Shown here: piece by piece, positions 11,034 through 20,248 of the stretch
Layout: every line of letters begins with the position of its first letter
Numbering within the stretch: the first letter of the stretch is position 1
NCBI RefSeq assembly: GCF_014467235.1
Contig: NZ_NKHP01000005.1
Span: 1 to 64,000, forward strand
Reading direction: 5' to 3'
Source: Xenorhabdus indica
GTDB taxonomy: Bacteria; Pseudomonadota; Gammaproteobacteria; Enterobacterales; Enterobacteriaceae
DNA length: 64,000 nt
The notes under the pieces: model-generated
Databases searched by the model: none
Seen by the model: the letters and a program-made list of their open reading frames with translations, nothing else
What the model was told of the DNA's origin: nothing
Made by a program: the position numbers and the translations under genes

Positions 11034-11906
11034 TCATGTACTTTCTTCGGTTTGCTCAAGAGCATAACGGTATAAAGCATTTTTCTTTACGCCATGAATG
11101 TCTGCCGCCAGTGCCGCAGCTTTTTTTAGCGGAAGCTCTTTTTGTAGTAATGCCAGTGTTCGCAAGGCTTCTGGGGAGAGACTATCATCTGCTGGTTTGC
11201 GATATCCTTCAACAATCAGCACCATTTCTCCCCGCCGGCGGGTTTCATCTTCTCTGATCCATGCCAGTAACTCTCCAGCAGGCATTCCCTGAATAGATTC
11301 CCATGTTTTTGTCAGCTCCCGTGCTAATACCACATAACGATTTGCGCCCCACACTGTGACAATATCTTCTAAACTGTCCAACAAGCGATGTGTGGACTCA
11401 TAGAAGATCAATGTCCGCGGCTCCTGCGCCAAATCGCGTAATACATCCCGGCGCCCTTTACTTTTTGCCGGCAAAAAACCTTCGTAACAAAAACGATCGG
11501 AAGGCAGCCCTGCGGCAGATAATGCCGTAATTGCTGCACAAGGCCCTGGCAATGGGACAACATTAATACCAGCTTCACGGCAACGACGGACAACGTGATA
11601 CCCCGGATCATTGATCAACGGTGTTCCGGCATCAGAGACAAGAGCAATACTCAGACCTTGCTGCAATTTCGCAATTAATTGATCTGCTTTCTGCTGTTCA
11701 TTATGATCATGAAGTGCGAACATGCGCGCATTAATGGCAAAATGCTGAAGCAATAAGCCAGTGTGTCGCGTATCTTCGGCTGCAATCAGATCGACATGTT
11801 TAAGAACTTCAAGTGCACGCTGAGTGATATCCCCCAGATTTCCAATAGGGGTTGGTACAACATACAGCGTAGATGTCGTAACCACTGCTCGATTGGGTTG
11901 ATTCAT
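11034..11906 (-). CDS. rsmI: 16S rRNA (cytidine(1402)-2'-O)-methyltransferase RsmI
   Basis: A SAM-dependent methyltransferase that 2'-O-methylates C1402 of 16S rRNA in the ribosomal decoding centre. It is 290 aa (E. coli RsmI/YraL is 286). Family motifs are [15 protein letters not shown] at the N-terminus, [10 protein letters not shown], the SAM-binding loop [13 protein letters not shown] near residues 90-102, [15 protein letters not shown] and [11 protein letters not shown], with the C-terminal helical domain at 235-290. It is divergent from lpoA, as in E. coli; the two starts are only 63 bp apart. rnpB lies downstream on the same strand with its own promoter. Confidence 0.96.
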   Translation of the reverse strand: MNQPNRAVVTTSTLYVVPTPIGNLGDITQRALEVLKHVDLIAAEDTRHTGLLLQHFAINARMFALHDHNEQQKADQLIAKLQQGLSIALVSDAGTPLINDPGYHVVRRCREAGINVVPLPGPCAAITALSAAGLPSDRFCYEGFLPAKSKGRRDVLRDLAQEPRTLIFYESTHRLLDSLEDIVTVWGANRYVVLARELTKTWESIQGMPAGELLAWIREDETRRRGEMVLIVEGYRKPADDSLSPEALRTLALLQKELPLKKAAALAADIHGVKKNALYRYALEQTEEST

Positions 11907-11969
11907 TGTTTCATCCGAATGACCGATTTAAAATTGAGCATCTTTGAAAAAAACATCACTGGATACAGT

Positions 11970-13781
11970 ATGCTTCCCTCAATTTTTGTGCGTTTCAAAA
12001 CTGGTTTAGTCTGCTCAGCACTGCTGACGACTATGATTATTGCAGGGTGTACCATGCCTAAACCGCAAGGGCAACCACCTTCTGAGCCAAAAGACAAGAT
12101 CAGCGCAGAGATTAACCACTATCAAGCGATTATTGATGCTGCTGATAACCAGCCTTCTCTGGATGTCATCCGTGCTTATATTGCACTGGAACCACATGCA
12201 GTAAATGAAGCTGCACATCAGAAAAACATTGATGATACATGGCAGGTATTGACGCATCTGACTTCACAACAACTGAGCGAACTGGTAATTAATGCCAATG
12301 AATATACGCTTCAAGGATGGTTAGATCTGCTCAATGCTTATCAAACCAATAAGCAGGATCAGGATAAACTACGTTCTGCTATTCGTGACTGGCAAATTCG
12401 CTATCCGGATAACCCCGCTGCTCGGAGTTTACCTGCTGCCCTGCAACAAATGCTGTTTATCCCCACAGATCGTCAGGCCAGCATAGGGCTGTTTCTGCCT
12501 CTGAGTGGTCAGGCAAAAGCGTTTGGTGAGGCGATCCGCCAAGGCTTCCTTGATGCACAAAAAGGCTTACCACAACCCGAACTACCTGTGAATGCAACTG
12601 ATTCTGCCAATATTAGTTCCGTTAATACCAGTACAGCAGCACAATTTACGATCAGCCCGGTTCCTGTCAATGATCATCCTGTGAAAATCTATGATACCAG
12701 CAGCCAGCCTCTGGCTAATCTGTTGGCACAAGCTGAACAGGATGGGGTTACTCTGGTAGTCGGGCCATTGCTGAAACCTCAGGTTGAGCAATTGGCACAG
12801 CTCAATACATCATTAGATATTCTGGCGCTTAATAAACCAGACATATTGCAAGCTCATTCTAATATCTGTTATTTCTCCCTGTCACCGGAAGATGAGGCTA
12901 AAAGTGCCGCCCTGCATATCTGGCATCAACAGAAACATAATCCACTAGTGTTAGTACCGCGTACGGTATTGGGTGATCGAGTGGCAAAAGCCTTTGCAGC
13001 CGAATGGCAGAAATTAGGCGGTTCCGACGCCTTACAACAATCCTTCGGAACAACAACAGAGATGAGACAATCCATGAACCGTGGTGTTGGGATTCGTTTA
13101 TCCGGCACACCAATTGCTGTCAGTCCTTCTTCCGTCAATACTTCCACTCCTGATATTGACGAACCACAAGCTAATAAGAACTTATCCGTTGCTGTTACCA
13201 GCACTTCACGTGAGCAAATTGATGCGGTTTACATCGTTGCGACAACGGATGAATTAGCGCTGATCAAGCCAATGATTGATATGGCAATCAGTTCTCGTGA
13301 AAAACCCGCGCTTTATGCCAATTCACGTAGCAATAAAGCAGATGCCGGGCCAGATTTTCGCCTGGAAATGGATGGTATGCAATTCAGCGATGTTCCATTA
13401 TTAACAGGAACGAATATTCCCCTGATGAAACAGGCTGCAAGTAAATTTGGTAATGATTATTCTCTTATGCGCCTTTACGCGATGGGAATTGATGCCTGGT
13501 CATTAGCCAATCATTTTACTCAGTTACAACAAGGTATCGGGTTCAATATGAATGGGGCATCCGGAGAGCTTTCCATCACCGAGGGTTGTACAATATCCCG
13601 TCAGCTACCGTGGATGCAATTTAATAATGGACGTATTAAGGTTGAAAGCCGTCTGACGGAAAATAACCCCGCTGACACGACTGACAGCACGATTAACAGT
13701 ACCTCAGACAGTATTTCTGCCATTGACAATACTTCTGTTCAGAATATAAACAAAAATATTGCTATACAGCCGGTACAATAA
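11970..13781 (+). CDS. lpoA: Outer-membrane lipoprotein LpoA, activator of PBP1A (shortened N-domain)
   Basis: LpoA reaches from the outer membrane through the murein to stimulate PBP1A transpeptidation. The product is 603 aa from the ATG at 11970; E. coli LpoA is 678. A signal peptide ends in the lipobox IAGC with Cys27, and +2 is Thr, so it should sort to the outer membrane. The C-terminal periplasmic-binding-like domain begins near residue 170 (SIGLFLPLSGQAKAFGE) and is intact (IYDTSSQPL, VVGPLLKPQVEQL, YFSLSPEDEA, LYAMGIDAWSLANHF). The region between Cys27 and this domain is about 85 residues shorter than in E. coli, removing most early TPR-like helices. A low-complexity Ser/Thr/Asn tail is added after about residue 560. 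An open frame upstream to 11763 is not coding, as it overlaps rsmI. Confidence 0.94.
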   Translation: MLPSIFVRFKTGLVCSALLTTMIIAGCTMPKPQGQPPSEPKDKISAEINHYQAIIDAADNQPSLDVIRAYIALEPHAVNEAAHQKNIDDTWQVLTHLTSQQLSELVINANEYTLQGWLDLLNAYQTNKQDQDKLRSAIRDWQIRYPDNPAARSLPAALQQMLFIPTDRQASIGLFLPLSGQAKAFGEAIRQGFLDAQKGLPQPELPVNATDSANISSVNTSTAAQFTISPVPVNDHPVKIYDTSSQPLANLLAQAEQDGVTLVVGPLLKPQVEQLAQLNTSLDILALNKPDILQAHSNICYFSLSPEDEAKSAALHIWHQQKHNPLVLVPRTVLGDRVAKAFAAEWQKLGGSDALQQSFGTTTEMRQSMNRGVGIRLSGTPIAVSPSSVNTSTPDIDEPQANKNLSVAVTSTSREQIDAVYIVATTDELALIKPMIDMAISSREKPALYANSRSNKADAGPDFRLEMDGMQFSDVPLLTGTNIPLMKQAASKFGNDYSLMRLYAMGIDAWSLANHFTQLQQGIGFNMNGASGELSITEGCTISRQLPWMQFNNGRIKVESRLTENNPADTTDSTINSTSDSISAIDNTSVQNINKNIAIQPVQ

Positions 13782-13813
13782 ATTATTTTTTCCTTTTAAC
13801 GGGTAATTTCAGG

Positions 13814-14203
13814 ATGAAAAAAAACCAAAATAATCGCTATGCGCAGGGATGCCATTATGAACAGCAAGTTAAACAGTTTTTGCAGCAACAAGGTCTTGTC
13901 TTTGTCGCAGAGAATGTGAAAATTCGTGGCGGGGAAATTGATCTGATCATGCGTGATAAACAAACATGGGTCTTTGTCGAAGTTCGTTTCCGCCAAAATG
14001 CACAATACGGCGATGCCGTTGCTACAATTACCCGAAGCAAGCGCAGAAAGATATTGCGCACCGCCTCGTTCTGGCTTTACCAGCGTGATGAATGTTTTGA
14101 GACTGCGGCTTGCCGCTTTGATGTCTGTGCAATTACCGGTCAAAAATTTGAATGGCTGAAAGATGCTTTTAATTTAAATGAAAACCTATCTGATAGGTTC
14201 TGA
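13814..14203 (+). CDS. yraN: YraN family protein (UPF0102)
   Basis: A 129-aa protein of the YraN family (E. coli 131 aa), with the restriction-endonuclease-like core visible as GCHYEQQVKQFLQQQG, ENVKIRGGEIDLIMRD and FVEVRFRQNAQYGDA. The acidic residues in GGEIDLI and FVEV occupy the positions of a nuclease active site. The family role is not established; it has been linked to DNA processing because of the fold. It follows lpoA by 32 bp and precedes diaA, the conserved order lpoA-yraN-diaA-dolP, so cotranscription is likely. Confidence 0.93.
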   Translation: MKKNQNNRYAQGCHYEQQVKQFLQQQGLVFVAENVKIRGGEIDLIMRDKQTWVFVEVRFRQNAQYGDAVATITRSKRRKILRTASFWLYQRDECFETAACRFDVCAITGQKFEWLKDAFNLNENLSDRF

Positions 14204-14243
14204 ATTTACTCGATCAATAAAATAGAAATATATAGGTCATAAC

Positions 14244-14834
14244 GTGCTGGATAGAATTAAAGTCTGCTTTACCGAAAGTATTCAAACACAAATCGCAGCA
14301 GCAGAAGCATTACCCGACGCGATATCCCGCGCCGCAATGATGATGGTTCAGTCACTGCTGAATGGCAACAAGATCCTGTGCTGTGGTAATGGCGGCTCAG
14401 CCGCAACAGCACAACGTTTTGCAGCCAGTATGATAAACCGATTTGAGACAGAGCGACCAAGTCTGCCAGCGTTGTCGCTGAATGCTGATAATGTGGTAAT
14501 TACTGCTATTGCTGGCAGTAAACAGCCAGAAGAAATCTACGCTAAACAAGTCAGAGCACTGGGGCAGACCGGAGATGTTCTGCTGGCTATCTCTACACAT
14601 GGAAACAGCCGGGCGATTATCAAAGCAGTAGAAGCCGCTGTTACCCGTGATATGACTATTGTTGCATTGACGGGTTTTGATGGCGGTGAACTGGCAGGGT
14701 TGTTGGGGCCACAAGATGTAGAAATCCGCATCCCTTCCCATCACAGTGTCAGAATTCAGGAAGTGCACATGCTGACAATTAACTGTCTGTGTGACTTAAT
14801 CGATAATACGTTATTCCCTCATCAGGATGACTAA
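14244..14834 (+). CDS. diaA: DnaA initiator-associating protein DiaA
   Basis: A 196-aa SIS-domain protein, the same size as E. coli DiaA. It binds DnaA as a homotetramer and promotes DnaA assembly at oriC for timely initiation. The sequence shows the SIS core [20 protein letters not shown] at residues about 40-60 and [21 protein letters not shown] near 112-133. It is paralogous to GmhA, but the genomic context between yraN and dolP and the [17 protein letters not shown]-terminus identify DiaA. It starts 40 bp after yraN and ends 11 bp before dolP. Confidence 0.95.
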   Translation: MLDRIKVCFTESIQTQIAAAEALPDAISRAAMMMVQSLLNGNKILCCGNGGSAATAQRFAASMINRFETERPSLPALSLNADNVVITAIAGSKQPEEIYAKQVRALGQTGDVLLAISTHGNSRAIIKAVEAAVTRDMTIVALTGFDGGELAGLLGPQDVEIRIPSHHSVRIQEVHMLTINCLCDLIDNTLFPHQDD

Positions 14835-14845
14835 GGAGCCAAATA

Positions 14846-15421
14846 ATGCGGTTATTTTCTCTATTATTGGTATTTTGTAGTGCAATGTTATTACAAGGAT
14901 GTATTGGTGCTGCCATCGTTGGCTCTGCTGCTATTGCAACCAAAGCAGGCACCGATCCCCGTACAGTCGGGCAACAAGTTGACGATACCACTTTAGAAGC
15001 TCGTATCAGTAATGACATCAGCAAAGACCCACAAATTAAGTCCCGGACTCGTATCGTTACGACCGTTTATGAGGGTAAGGTGCTATTAACCGGCCAGAGT
15101 CCAGATATGCAGCTAGCGGATCGGGCCAAGCAGATAGCATCAAAAGTTGAAGGGGTTAGTGTAGTTTATAACGAAATCAGACAAGGCAATCCTGTTACAC
15201 TCAGTACTGCATCTTTAGATACCTGGTTGACAACGAAAGTACGTTCGAAAATTCTGGCCAGTGATGCGGTGAAGTCATCAAATATTAAAATTGTGACTGA
15301 AAATGGCGAGGTCTTTTTATTCGGCATTGTTACCAGGCAGGAAGGGGCTGATGCTGCGAAGATTGCCAGTGAAACTGACGGGGTTAAACGTGTAACCACC
15401 GCGTTCATTTATCTTGATTAG
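14846..15421 (+). CDS. dolP: Division/outer-membrane stress-associated lipoprotein DolP
   Basis: A 191-aa outer-membrane lipoprotein with two BON domains (formerly YraP). The signal peptide ends in LLQGC with Cys19, as in E. coli, and +2 is Ile, so outer-membrane sorting is expected. BON1 spans about 45-115 (EARISNDISKDPQIKSRTRI, then ANRAKQ-type helix) and BON2 about 120-190 (TTKVRSKILASDAVKSSNIK, VTTAFIYLD). E. coli DolP binds anionic phospholipid and supports BAM activity and envelope integrity under sigma-E stress. AAGGAG lies before the ATG. It is the last gene of the lpoA group, followed by a strong terminator. Confidence 0.95.
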   Translation: MRLFSLLLVFCSAMLLQGCIGAAIVGSAAIATKAGTDPRTVGQQVDDTTLEARISNDISKDPQIKSRTRIVTTVYEGKVLLTGQSPDMQLADRAKQIASKVEGVSVVYNEIRQGNPVTLSTASLDTWLTTKVRSKILASDAVKSSNIKIVTENGEVFLFGIVTRQEGADAAKIASETDGVKRVTTAFIYLD

Positions 15422-15523
15422 ATTTCGATATTAAAAATAGCGATTAGCACGATACAACTCACGGTATCAACAGTAAAACATCACAGTTAATTTTTTCCAA
15501 CAAGCTCTGTCAAACAAACTATT

Positions 15524-15567
15524 CCAAACAAAGCGGCACAAAAAGAGCTGCTTTGTTTGGGTTTTTC
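15524..15567 (+). terminator. Terminator after dolP
   Basis: CCAAACAAAGC (15524-15534) pairs perfectly with GCTTTGTTTGG (15550-15560), followed by GTTTTTC. It is a strong rho-independent signal ending the lpoA-yraN-diaA-dolP unit. Confidence 0.85.
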
Positions 15568-15595
15568 TACTGCTTCCTGAGCACTGCATTTCAAA

Positions 15596-16327
15596 TTATT
15601 TGCTCAATTTATTTGATCTTAGGTAATTCTGTCCCCCTAATAACTGCATTTGCCGTAAAATCCATCGCTGACGTTGCAAGACATAAGTAGAAGGCATATC
15701 AACCCTATAGCGGAGAGGATTAGGTAACACTGCCGCCAAAAGAGCGGCTTCGGAGGCTGTCAATCGACTGGCTGGTTTGCTGAAATAGTGTTGAGCAGCT
15801 TCTTCCACACCAAAAATACCATCACCAAATTCAGCAATATTGAGATAGACTGTTAAAATACGTTTCTTCGTCCACAGTAGCTCCAGAACAACCGTCATTC
15901 CCGTCTCCAGCCCTTTTCTCACCCAACTACGCCCTTCCCACAGAAAGAGGTTTTTAGCTGTTTGCTGAGTTATGGTGGAAGCACCACGGATTCGCTTCCG
16001 ATACTTTTTGTTATGTTCCACAGCCATTACTATCGCTGGAAAATCAAATCCCCAGTGTTCCGGAAACCGTTGATCCTCGGCAGCAATCACGGCTAATGCC
16101 ATATAAGGTGAAATTTGATCTTGATCTACCCAAGTTGAGCGAGAAACATAAGATAAATTAATTGACACTAACGCACTGATTTGTTTTTCCAGCATCACCA
16201 TAGAAAACGGCACCGGCAGAAATGAAAATGTGATTACAGCAACAAACCACAAAAGAGTGATCATGCCCACAATTTTTTTCAACCAGTGCCATAATATTGA
16301 AAAAGGATTTCTCATCCTATTACTCAA
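15596..16327 (-). CDS. mtgA: Monofunctional biosynthetic peptidoglycan transglycosylase
   Basis: Polymerises lipid II into glycan strands at the inner membrane; glycosyltransferase family 51 without a transpeptidase domain. It is 243 aa (E. coli MtgA 242). A transmembrane helix covers about 20-40. The catalytic glutamate lies in [17 protein letters not shown] (about Glu84), followed by [17 protein letters not shown] and [21 protein letters not shown] use the TTG at 16327 because it gives exactly the E. coli spacing to the VPFS motif and overlaps the elbB stop by 8 nt; the alternative is ATG at 16315. It is translationally coupled to elbB. Confidence 0.94.
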   Translation of the reverse strand: MSNRMRNPFSILWHWLKKIVGMITLLWFVAVITFSFLPVPFSMVMLEKQISALVSINLSYVSRSTWVDQDQISPYMALAVIAAEDQRFPEHWGFDFPAIVMAVEHNKKYRKRIRGASTITQQTAKNLFLWEGRSWVRKGLETGMTVVLELLWTKKRILTVYLNIAEFGDGIFGVEEAAQHYFSKPASRLTASEAALLAAVLPNPLRYRVDMPSTYVLQRQRWILRQMQLLGGQNYLRSNKLSK

Positions 16328-16973
16328 TCATTTCCAATATTTTTCTGACCAATTTGTCTATCCCAATTTCAGCCTCAGATAAAGATTGAGCAAGCATATA
16401 AGCTGGCGTTGTGACAATTTTATTTTCAAAATCAACAACAATGTCATCAACCGGACACGCTATATGAATCCCTCCCATTTTTTCTATCTGTGCTACCGTT
16501 TCGGGATCATTACCTATAGTGACTTTTATCGGTTTATCTAATATTTTGGGAACCATAACGGGGGCAATACACATAAAACCCATTGGCTTACCTTTTTGGT
16601 GCATATTTTGCACAATTCTTAAAAATTCTTTATTTATTTCACAGTCAGATCCTTTAAATGCGAAATTACATAAATTTTTAGCCACACCAAAACCGCCGGG
16701 AACAATCAATGCATCCAAAGTATTAACATCAACTTCAGATAATGGCTGAATATTACCTCTTGTTATACGGGCTGATTCTTCCATTATGTGACGGATTTCT
16801 TGTTTTTCTTCTCCATTAAGATGATTAATTACATGATGTTGTGATTCATCAGGCGAAAAAAAAGTCACTTCAGCGCCCAAACGGCTCAAAGAGAGCATAG
16901 TTAAAACGGATTCGTGGATTTCACTACCGTCATAGACCCCACATCCACTTAATATAACTGCAACAGATTTCAT
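16320..16973 (-). CDS. elbB: Glyoxalase ElbB (DJ-1/PfpI-like)
   Basis: A 217-aa cytosolic protein of the same length as E. coli ElbB. The class I glutamine-amidotransferase-like fold is shown by [20 protein letters not shown] at the N-terminus, [18 protein letters not shown], the nucleophile-elbow segment [14 protein letters not shown], and [22 protein letters not shown]. coli ElbB has weak glyoxalase III activity and was tied to isoprenoid synthesis by early genetics; the physiological role is unclear. GGAGAG lies 4 nt before the ATG at 16973; an upstream frame start at 16985 overlaps that site. It is followed by mtgA, as in E. coli. Confidence 0.94.
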   Translation of the reverse strand: MKSVAVILSGCGVYDGSEIHESVLTMLSLSRLGAEVTFFSPDESQHHVINHLNGEEKQEIRHIMEESARITRGNIQPLSEVDVNTLDALIVPGGFGVAKNLCNFAFKGSDCEINKEFLRIVQNMHQKGKPMGFMCIAPVMVPKILDKPIKVTIGNDPETVAQIEKMGGIHIACPVDDIVVDFENKIVTTPAYMLAQSLSEAEIGIDKLVRKILEMIE

Positions 16974-17099
16974 ATTTCTCTCCATTTGTAGTAGATTAAT
17001 GCTTAACCCCTTAGAGGGTTAAACACCAATCTTCATCACAGATTTTAATGAATCTTGTAACAAAAAATCTTATCTTTGCTATGTTGGTACTTGTATTCT

Positions 17100-17219
17100 G
17101 TGTGGAAGAATTCTTTAATTGCTCGCGCCTAAAATAAATCTTAGATAAGCGGGCAAACAAGTTTCCCTGGTGTTGGCGCAGTATTCGCGCACCCCAACTT
17201 CGGTTGGGGTTATTTTTTT
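17100..17219 (+). ncRNA. arcZ: Hfq-dependent small RNA ArcZ
   Basis: The block TTTCCCTGGTGTTGGCGCAG (from 17163), continuing with TATTCGCGCACCCC, is nearly identical to the processed 3' part of E. coli ArcZ, which carries the target-pairing seed. It ends in the hairpin ACCCCAAC-ttcg-GTTGGGGT with a T-tract. The location between elbB and arcB, opposite to arcB, is also the E. coli one. The 5' end is placed near 17100 by analogy (GTGTGG versus GTGCGG) and is uncertain by a few bases. In E. coli ArcZ activates rpoS and represses flhDC and arcB is its antisense neighbour. In Photorhabdus and Xenorhabdus it is known to control natural-product synthesis and symbiosis through hexA. Confidence 0.92.
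17191..17219 (+). terminator. ArcZ terminator overlapping the arcB stop codon
   Basis: A perfect 8-bp GC-rich stem with a TTCG tetraloop is followed by TATTTTTTT. The T-tract is on the plus strand, so it terminates ArcZ. The last stem base and the T-tract coincide with the arcB stop and final lysine codons on the other strand. Confidence 0.9.
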
Positions 17220-19561
17220 GTAGCGTCCGCCAGCCAGTTTCTCAATGTTTCTGTATCATGTTTCCATTCCTGACTCAGCTCATCTACCCACTCCTGCACG
17301 TTATCCCACCACGCTGGTAAATCTGGTGACTGGATCTGCTGTGCTAATTGTTGTAAATGACGTAATCCGACAGAACCGACAGCACCCTTGATTTTATGAG
17401 CCTCTTCCGTAATTCCTTTTTGATCCTTTGCTGTCATATTCGATTCCAGTAAGGCAAGGTAGTTCGGCATCATATTTTCAAAGATGGTCAAATTATCAGC
17501 TATCATCTTCGGACCGACCAAGTCGATATACTGATTGAGCATTTCTAAATCAAGTAGTTCATCAATGAATTCTTCACCCTTTTTCAAGGTCATTGTCTCC
17601 GGTAACAACGGTTCAGATTCAGCCGGTTTACCCCAGAATTTGTCCATTACGGCAGTCAGTTCTTTAACAGAAAGAGGTTTATTGAGAACTTCATCCATGC
17701 CTGCCTCAAGATATTCTTTTTTATCTTTCAAAACATTGGCAGTCAGAGCGATCAGAGGAGGGAGAGTGTGATTCTGGTAACGTTTATGCAATTCACGAGC
17801 AATATCCCATCCAGTCATATCCGGTAATTGGATATCAAGCAGCACCAAGTCATACTCATCGGGATCAAACATTTCCAGAGCATCACGGCCATTCATGGCG
17901 ACATCTACACTATTACCGAGTTTCTCCAGGACAGAACGGGCAACAATGACATTCAGCTCAATATCCTCAACCAACAGGATATTCAGCGCGGGTAACGGCA
18001 GTGAATCTTCTTCTTCCTCTCCTACAGCATTTTCATCAATCGCAGGGGCAATCACAGACAAGGTAAAACAAGATCCCTCACCTACTGTACTCTTAACCGT
18101 AATATCACCGTCCATAGCTTGTGCAAGCCGTTTGGATACAGCAAGACCGATCCCTGTCCCCGTGGCCGGACGGCCGCCAGCACTGTCTCTCACCTGATAA
18201 TACATGGCGAAGATTTTTTCTAGCTCATCAGAGGGAATACCAATACCGGAATCAGTGACTTCAAACAGCAGGCGATCTTCTTTTTCACACCAGATACGCA
18301 CTCTGATTTCACCTTTCTGAGTAAATTTCACAGCATTGCCAATTAAATTCCACAGAATTTGGCGCAAGCGAGTACCATCAGCCAATACCTTAGTGGGTAA
18401 TGGCAATTCTGGTTCTAAAACAAACCGAATTCCTTTCGGTTGTGCCAACAATCCAGATAAATTCTCCAAATCAGCCATAAAACCAGTAAAATCAATCGGC
18501 TGAGTGTCAAGTTGGATCTTACGGCGCTCAATTTTATCTAACTCAATAATATCATTAAAGATATTACCCAAAGTTATCGCACTGACGTGAATTGTTTTCA
18601 GATAGTTGCATTGTTCAGATGTCAGATTCGTATCCATCAGGATACGGCTTAAGCCGACAATGCCATTTAAAGGCGTACGAAGCTCATGGCTAATCGTAGA
18701 AATAAAGGTAGTCTTATCCCTGCTGGCGTTCTCTAACGCGTCCTGATAACGTTTACGCTCCGTTATATCGCGTCCAAATCCCATCAGACCATGACGTCTA
18801 CCGATACGATCATAAAAAGGAACTTTTCTCAGCTCAAAACAGGCCTTGCGTCCATCGGGATAAACCAACCATTGTTCATAAGTCAGCGAGACGTTATGAC
18901 GAAAAACTTTTTCATCCGTTTCCATCACCTTGCTGGCAATTTCCTTGTCGTAAACGTCTATCGGTGTCAGACCAATCAGTTGTTTTTCGCTTTTGCCTGT
19001 CAGCAGTTCCATCGCTCGATTACAGCCAGAAAACTCATTATCTTCATTGCGGTAATAAACTAGATCAGGTGAAGCATCAAGGAATGAACGCAACAGAACC
19101 GATTGCTGTTCAAGTTCAATCTGTGTTTTTTCACGGTACTCCATTTCTAATTTCAATTTGTCCAGCAATACCAAATGCGCTTGTTCTGCTTTTTCCCTTT
19201 CGCTGATTTCTTGATTTAATTGAGTAATATTGTCTTTTAGCTGCTGATTCAATATTGCATCACGTTGACGCATTTCCTCCAGTTTTGCCACCAAACTGGA
19301 TAAGCGTTGACGGGACTCTTCAAGTTGCTCCACGACAATAGAGAGAAAATAAACCGCCCACGGCGTAATTAATAAACCAAAAAAGATGGAACGGATTAAA
19401 TCGATACGTTGTACTTCCCCATGCAAGACAAATGTCACTGCCATTTGCATCGCCATTGCCAAAATCACCAGAACAGATGCCAGTAGTAACGAAAAGCGTA
19501 CTAATCCCAGTTTCATCATTAAATCAACGTAATATTGGGCAAGCCCCCTGATCAGCTTCAT
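17210..19561 (-). CDS. arcB: Hybrid sensor histidine kinase ArcB
   Basis: A tripartite membrane kinase that reports quinone redox state to ArcA. It is 783 aa (E. coli 778). Two transmembrane helices lie at about 22-78, followed by a linker coiled coil with LEESRQRLSSLVAKLEEMRQ, a PAS domain (about 150-275, FLDASPDLVYYRNEDNEFSG), the phosphorylated histidine in FISTISHELRTPLNG (about His292), the ATPase domain with DSGIGIPSDELEKIF and GTGIGLAVSKRLAQ, a receiver with LVLLDIQLPDMTG (about Asp576), and an HPt domain with EAHKIKGAVGSVGLRHL (about His722). The start at 19561 has GGAG 5 nt upstream and the E. coli N-terminus; an in-frame codon at 19582 is ignored. ArcZ terminates antisense to its 3' end. 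Confidence 0.97.
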   Translation of the reverse strand: MKLIRGLAQYYVDLMMKLGLVRFSLLLASVLVILAMAMQMAVTFVLHGEVQRIDLIRSIFFGLLITPWAVYFLSIVVEQLEESRQRLSSLVAKLEEMRQRDAILNQQLKDNITQLNQEISEREKAEQAHLVLLDKLKLEMEYREKTQIELEQQSVLLRSFLDASPDLVYYRNEDNEFSGCNRAMELLTGKSEKQLIGLTPIDVYDKEIASKVMETDEKVFRHNVSLTYEQWLVYPDGRKACFELRKVPFYDRIGRRHGLMGFGRDITERKRYQDALENASRDKTTFISTISHELRTPLNGIVGLSRILMDTNLTSEQCNYLKTIHVSAITLGNIFNDIIELDKIERRKIQLDTQPIDFTGFMADLENLSGLLAQPKGIRFVLEPELPLPTKVLADGTRLRQILWNLIGNAVKFTQKGEIRVRIWCEKEDRLLFEVTDSGIGIPSDELEKIFAMYYQVRDSAGGRPATGTGIGLAVSKRLAQAMDGDITVKSTVGEGSCFTLSVIAPAIDENAVGEEEEDSLPLPALNILLVEDIELNVIVARSVLEKLGNSVDVAMNGRDALEMFDPDEYDLVLLDIQLPDMTGWDIARELHKRYQNHTLPPLIALTANVLKDKKEYLEAGMDEVLNKPLSVKELTAVMDKFWGKPAESEPLLPETMTLKKGEEFIDELLDLEMLNQYIDLVGPKMIADNLTIFENMMPNYLALLESNMTAKDQKGITEEAHKIKGAVGSVGLRHLQQLAQQIQSPDLPAWWDNVQEWVDELSQEWKHDTETLRNWLADATKK

Positions 19562-20248
19562 AACAACTCCAAGTAAAATCACCAGATTGAATCATAACTT
19601 AAATAAAGCCCAACTTCGTTAAGGGATATTGCTCTTAATCCCCTTAAAAGAATAAAAAATCAAAAAAACAGAATATTAAATCAAACCCGATTTTAGTTAC
19701 TTATAAAAGAATAAAAATCAATCAATCATTTACTCTTAACGAACACAAAATACACAATAACATGCCAATAAAATTCATAAATAAAGATTAATATTCTAAA
19801 AAAAGTCATTTTATAAGCATATTTAAAATACATACTATGGATAAATTAGTGATATAACTCACATCATCTCTAAGTCATGATCTGAGTCACATAATAAGGC
19901 AATAACCATATTTTTATTTTAATTCAAAATGATATGTATTTTTCAATGACATAAAACATGATCTGGCATTATTTGACCTGTTTTATTTTTCTCGCTAAGT
20001 TGGGAATTCACTGAAAATTACCGGTTGGTTATTTCTCCAACTCATATTTATGCAGTGACCTTATACAAAAACACAATATCATTTCGCTCTGCTGTTTTTA
20101 TTAACGGTTATGACTGACAAATAGTTATTACCGATAAAACCTAACAAATGGTATTTGACTGAGGGCGCAATTCAGACGCCTGTAGCAATAATAATCTATA
20201 TCATCTCGTGAGTGATGTAAGAGTCGGACAGAACTTGGGAGCTTTACC
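19562..20248. other. Long divergent spacer between arcB and gltB
   Basis: About 690 bp of strongly AT-rich DNA. It must contain the arcB and gltBD promoters. In E. coli the gltBD control region is long and binds Lrp and IHF; the AT-richness fits that, but I could not assign individual sites. No RNA gene or credible small frame was recognised. Confidence 0.45.

Noticed and set aside
11763-11969. Upstream extension of the lpoA frame
   Set aside because: It overlaps rsmI on the other strand and would place 69 unrelated residues before a perfect lipoprotein signal peptide.
20155-20160. TTGACT as a gltB -35 box
   Set aside because: No acceptable -10 box occurs at the right distance, so no gltB promoter is claimed.
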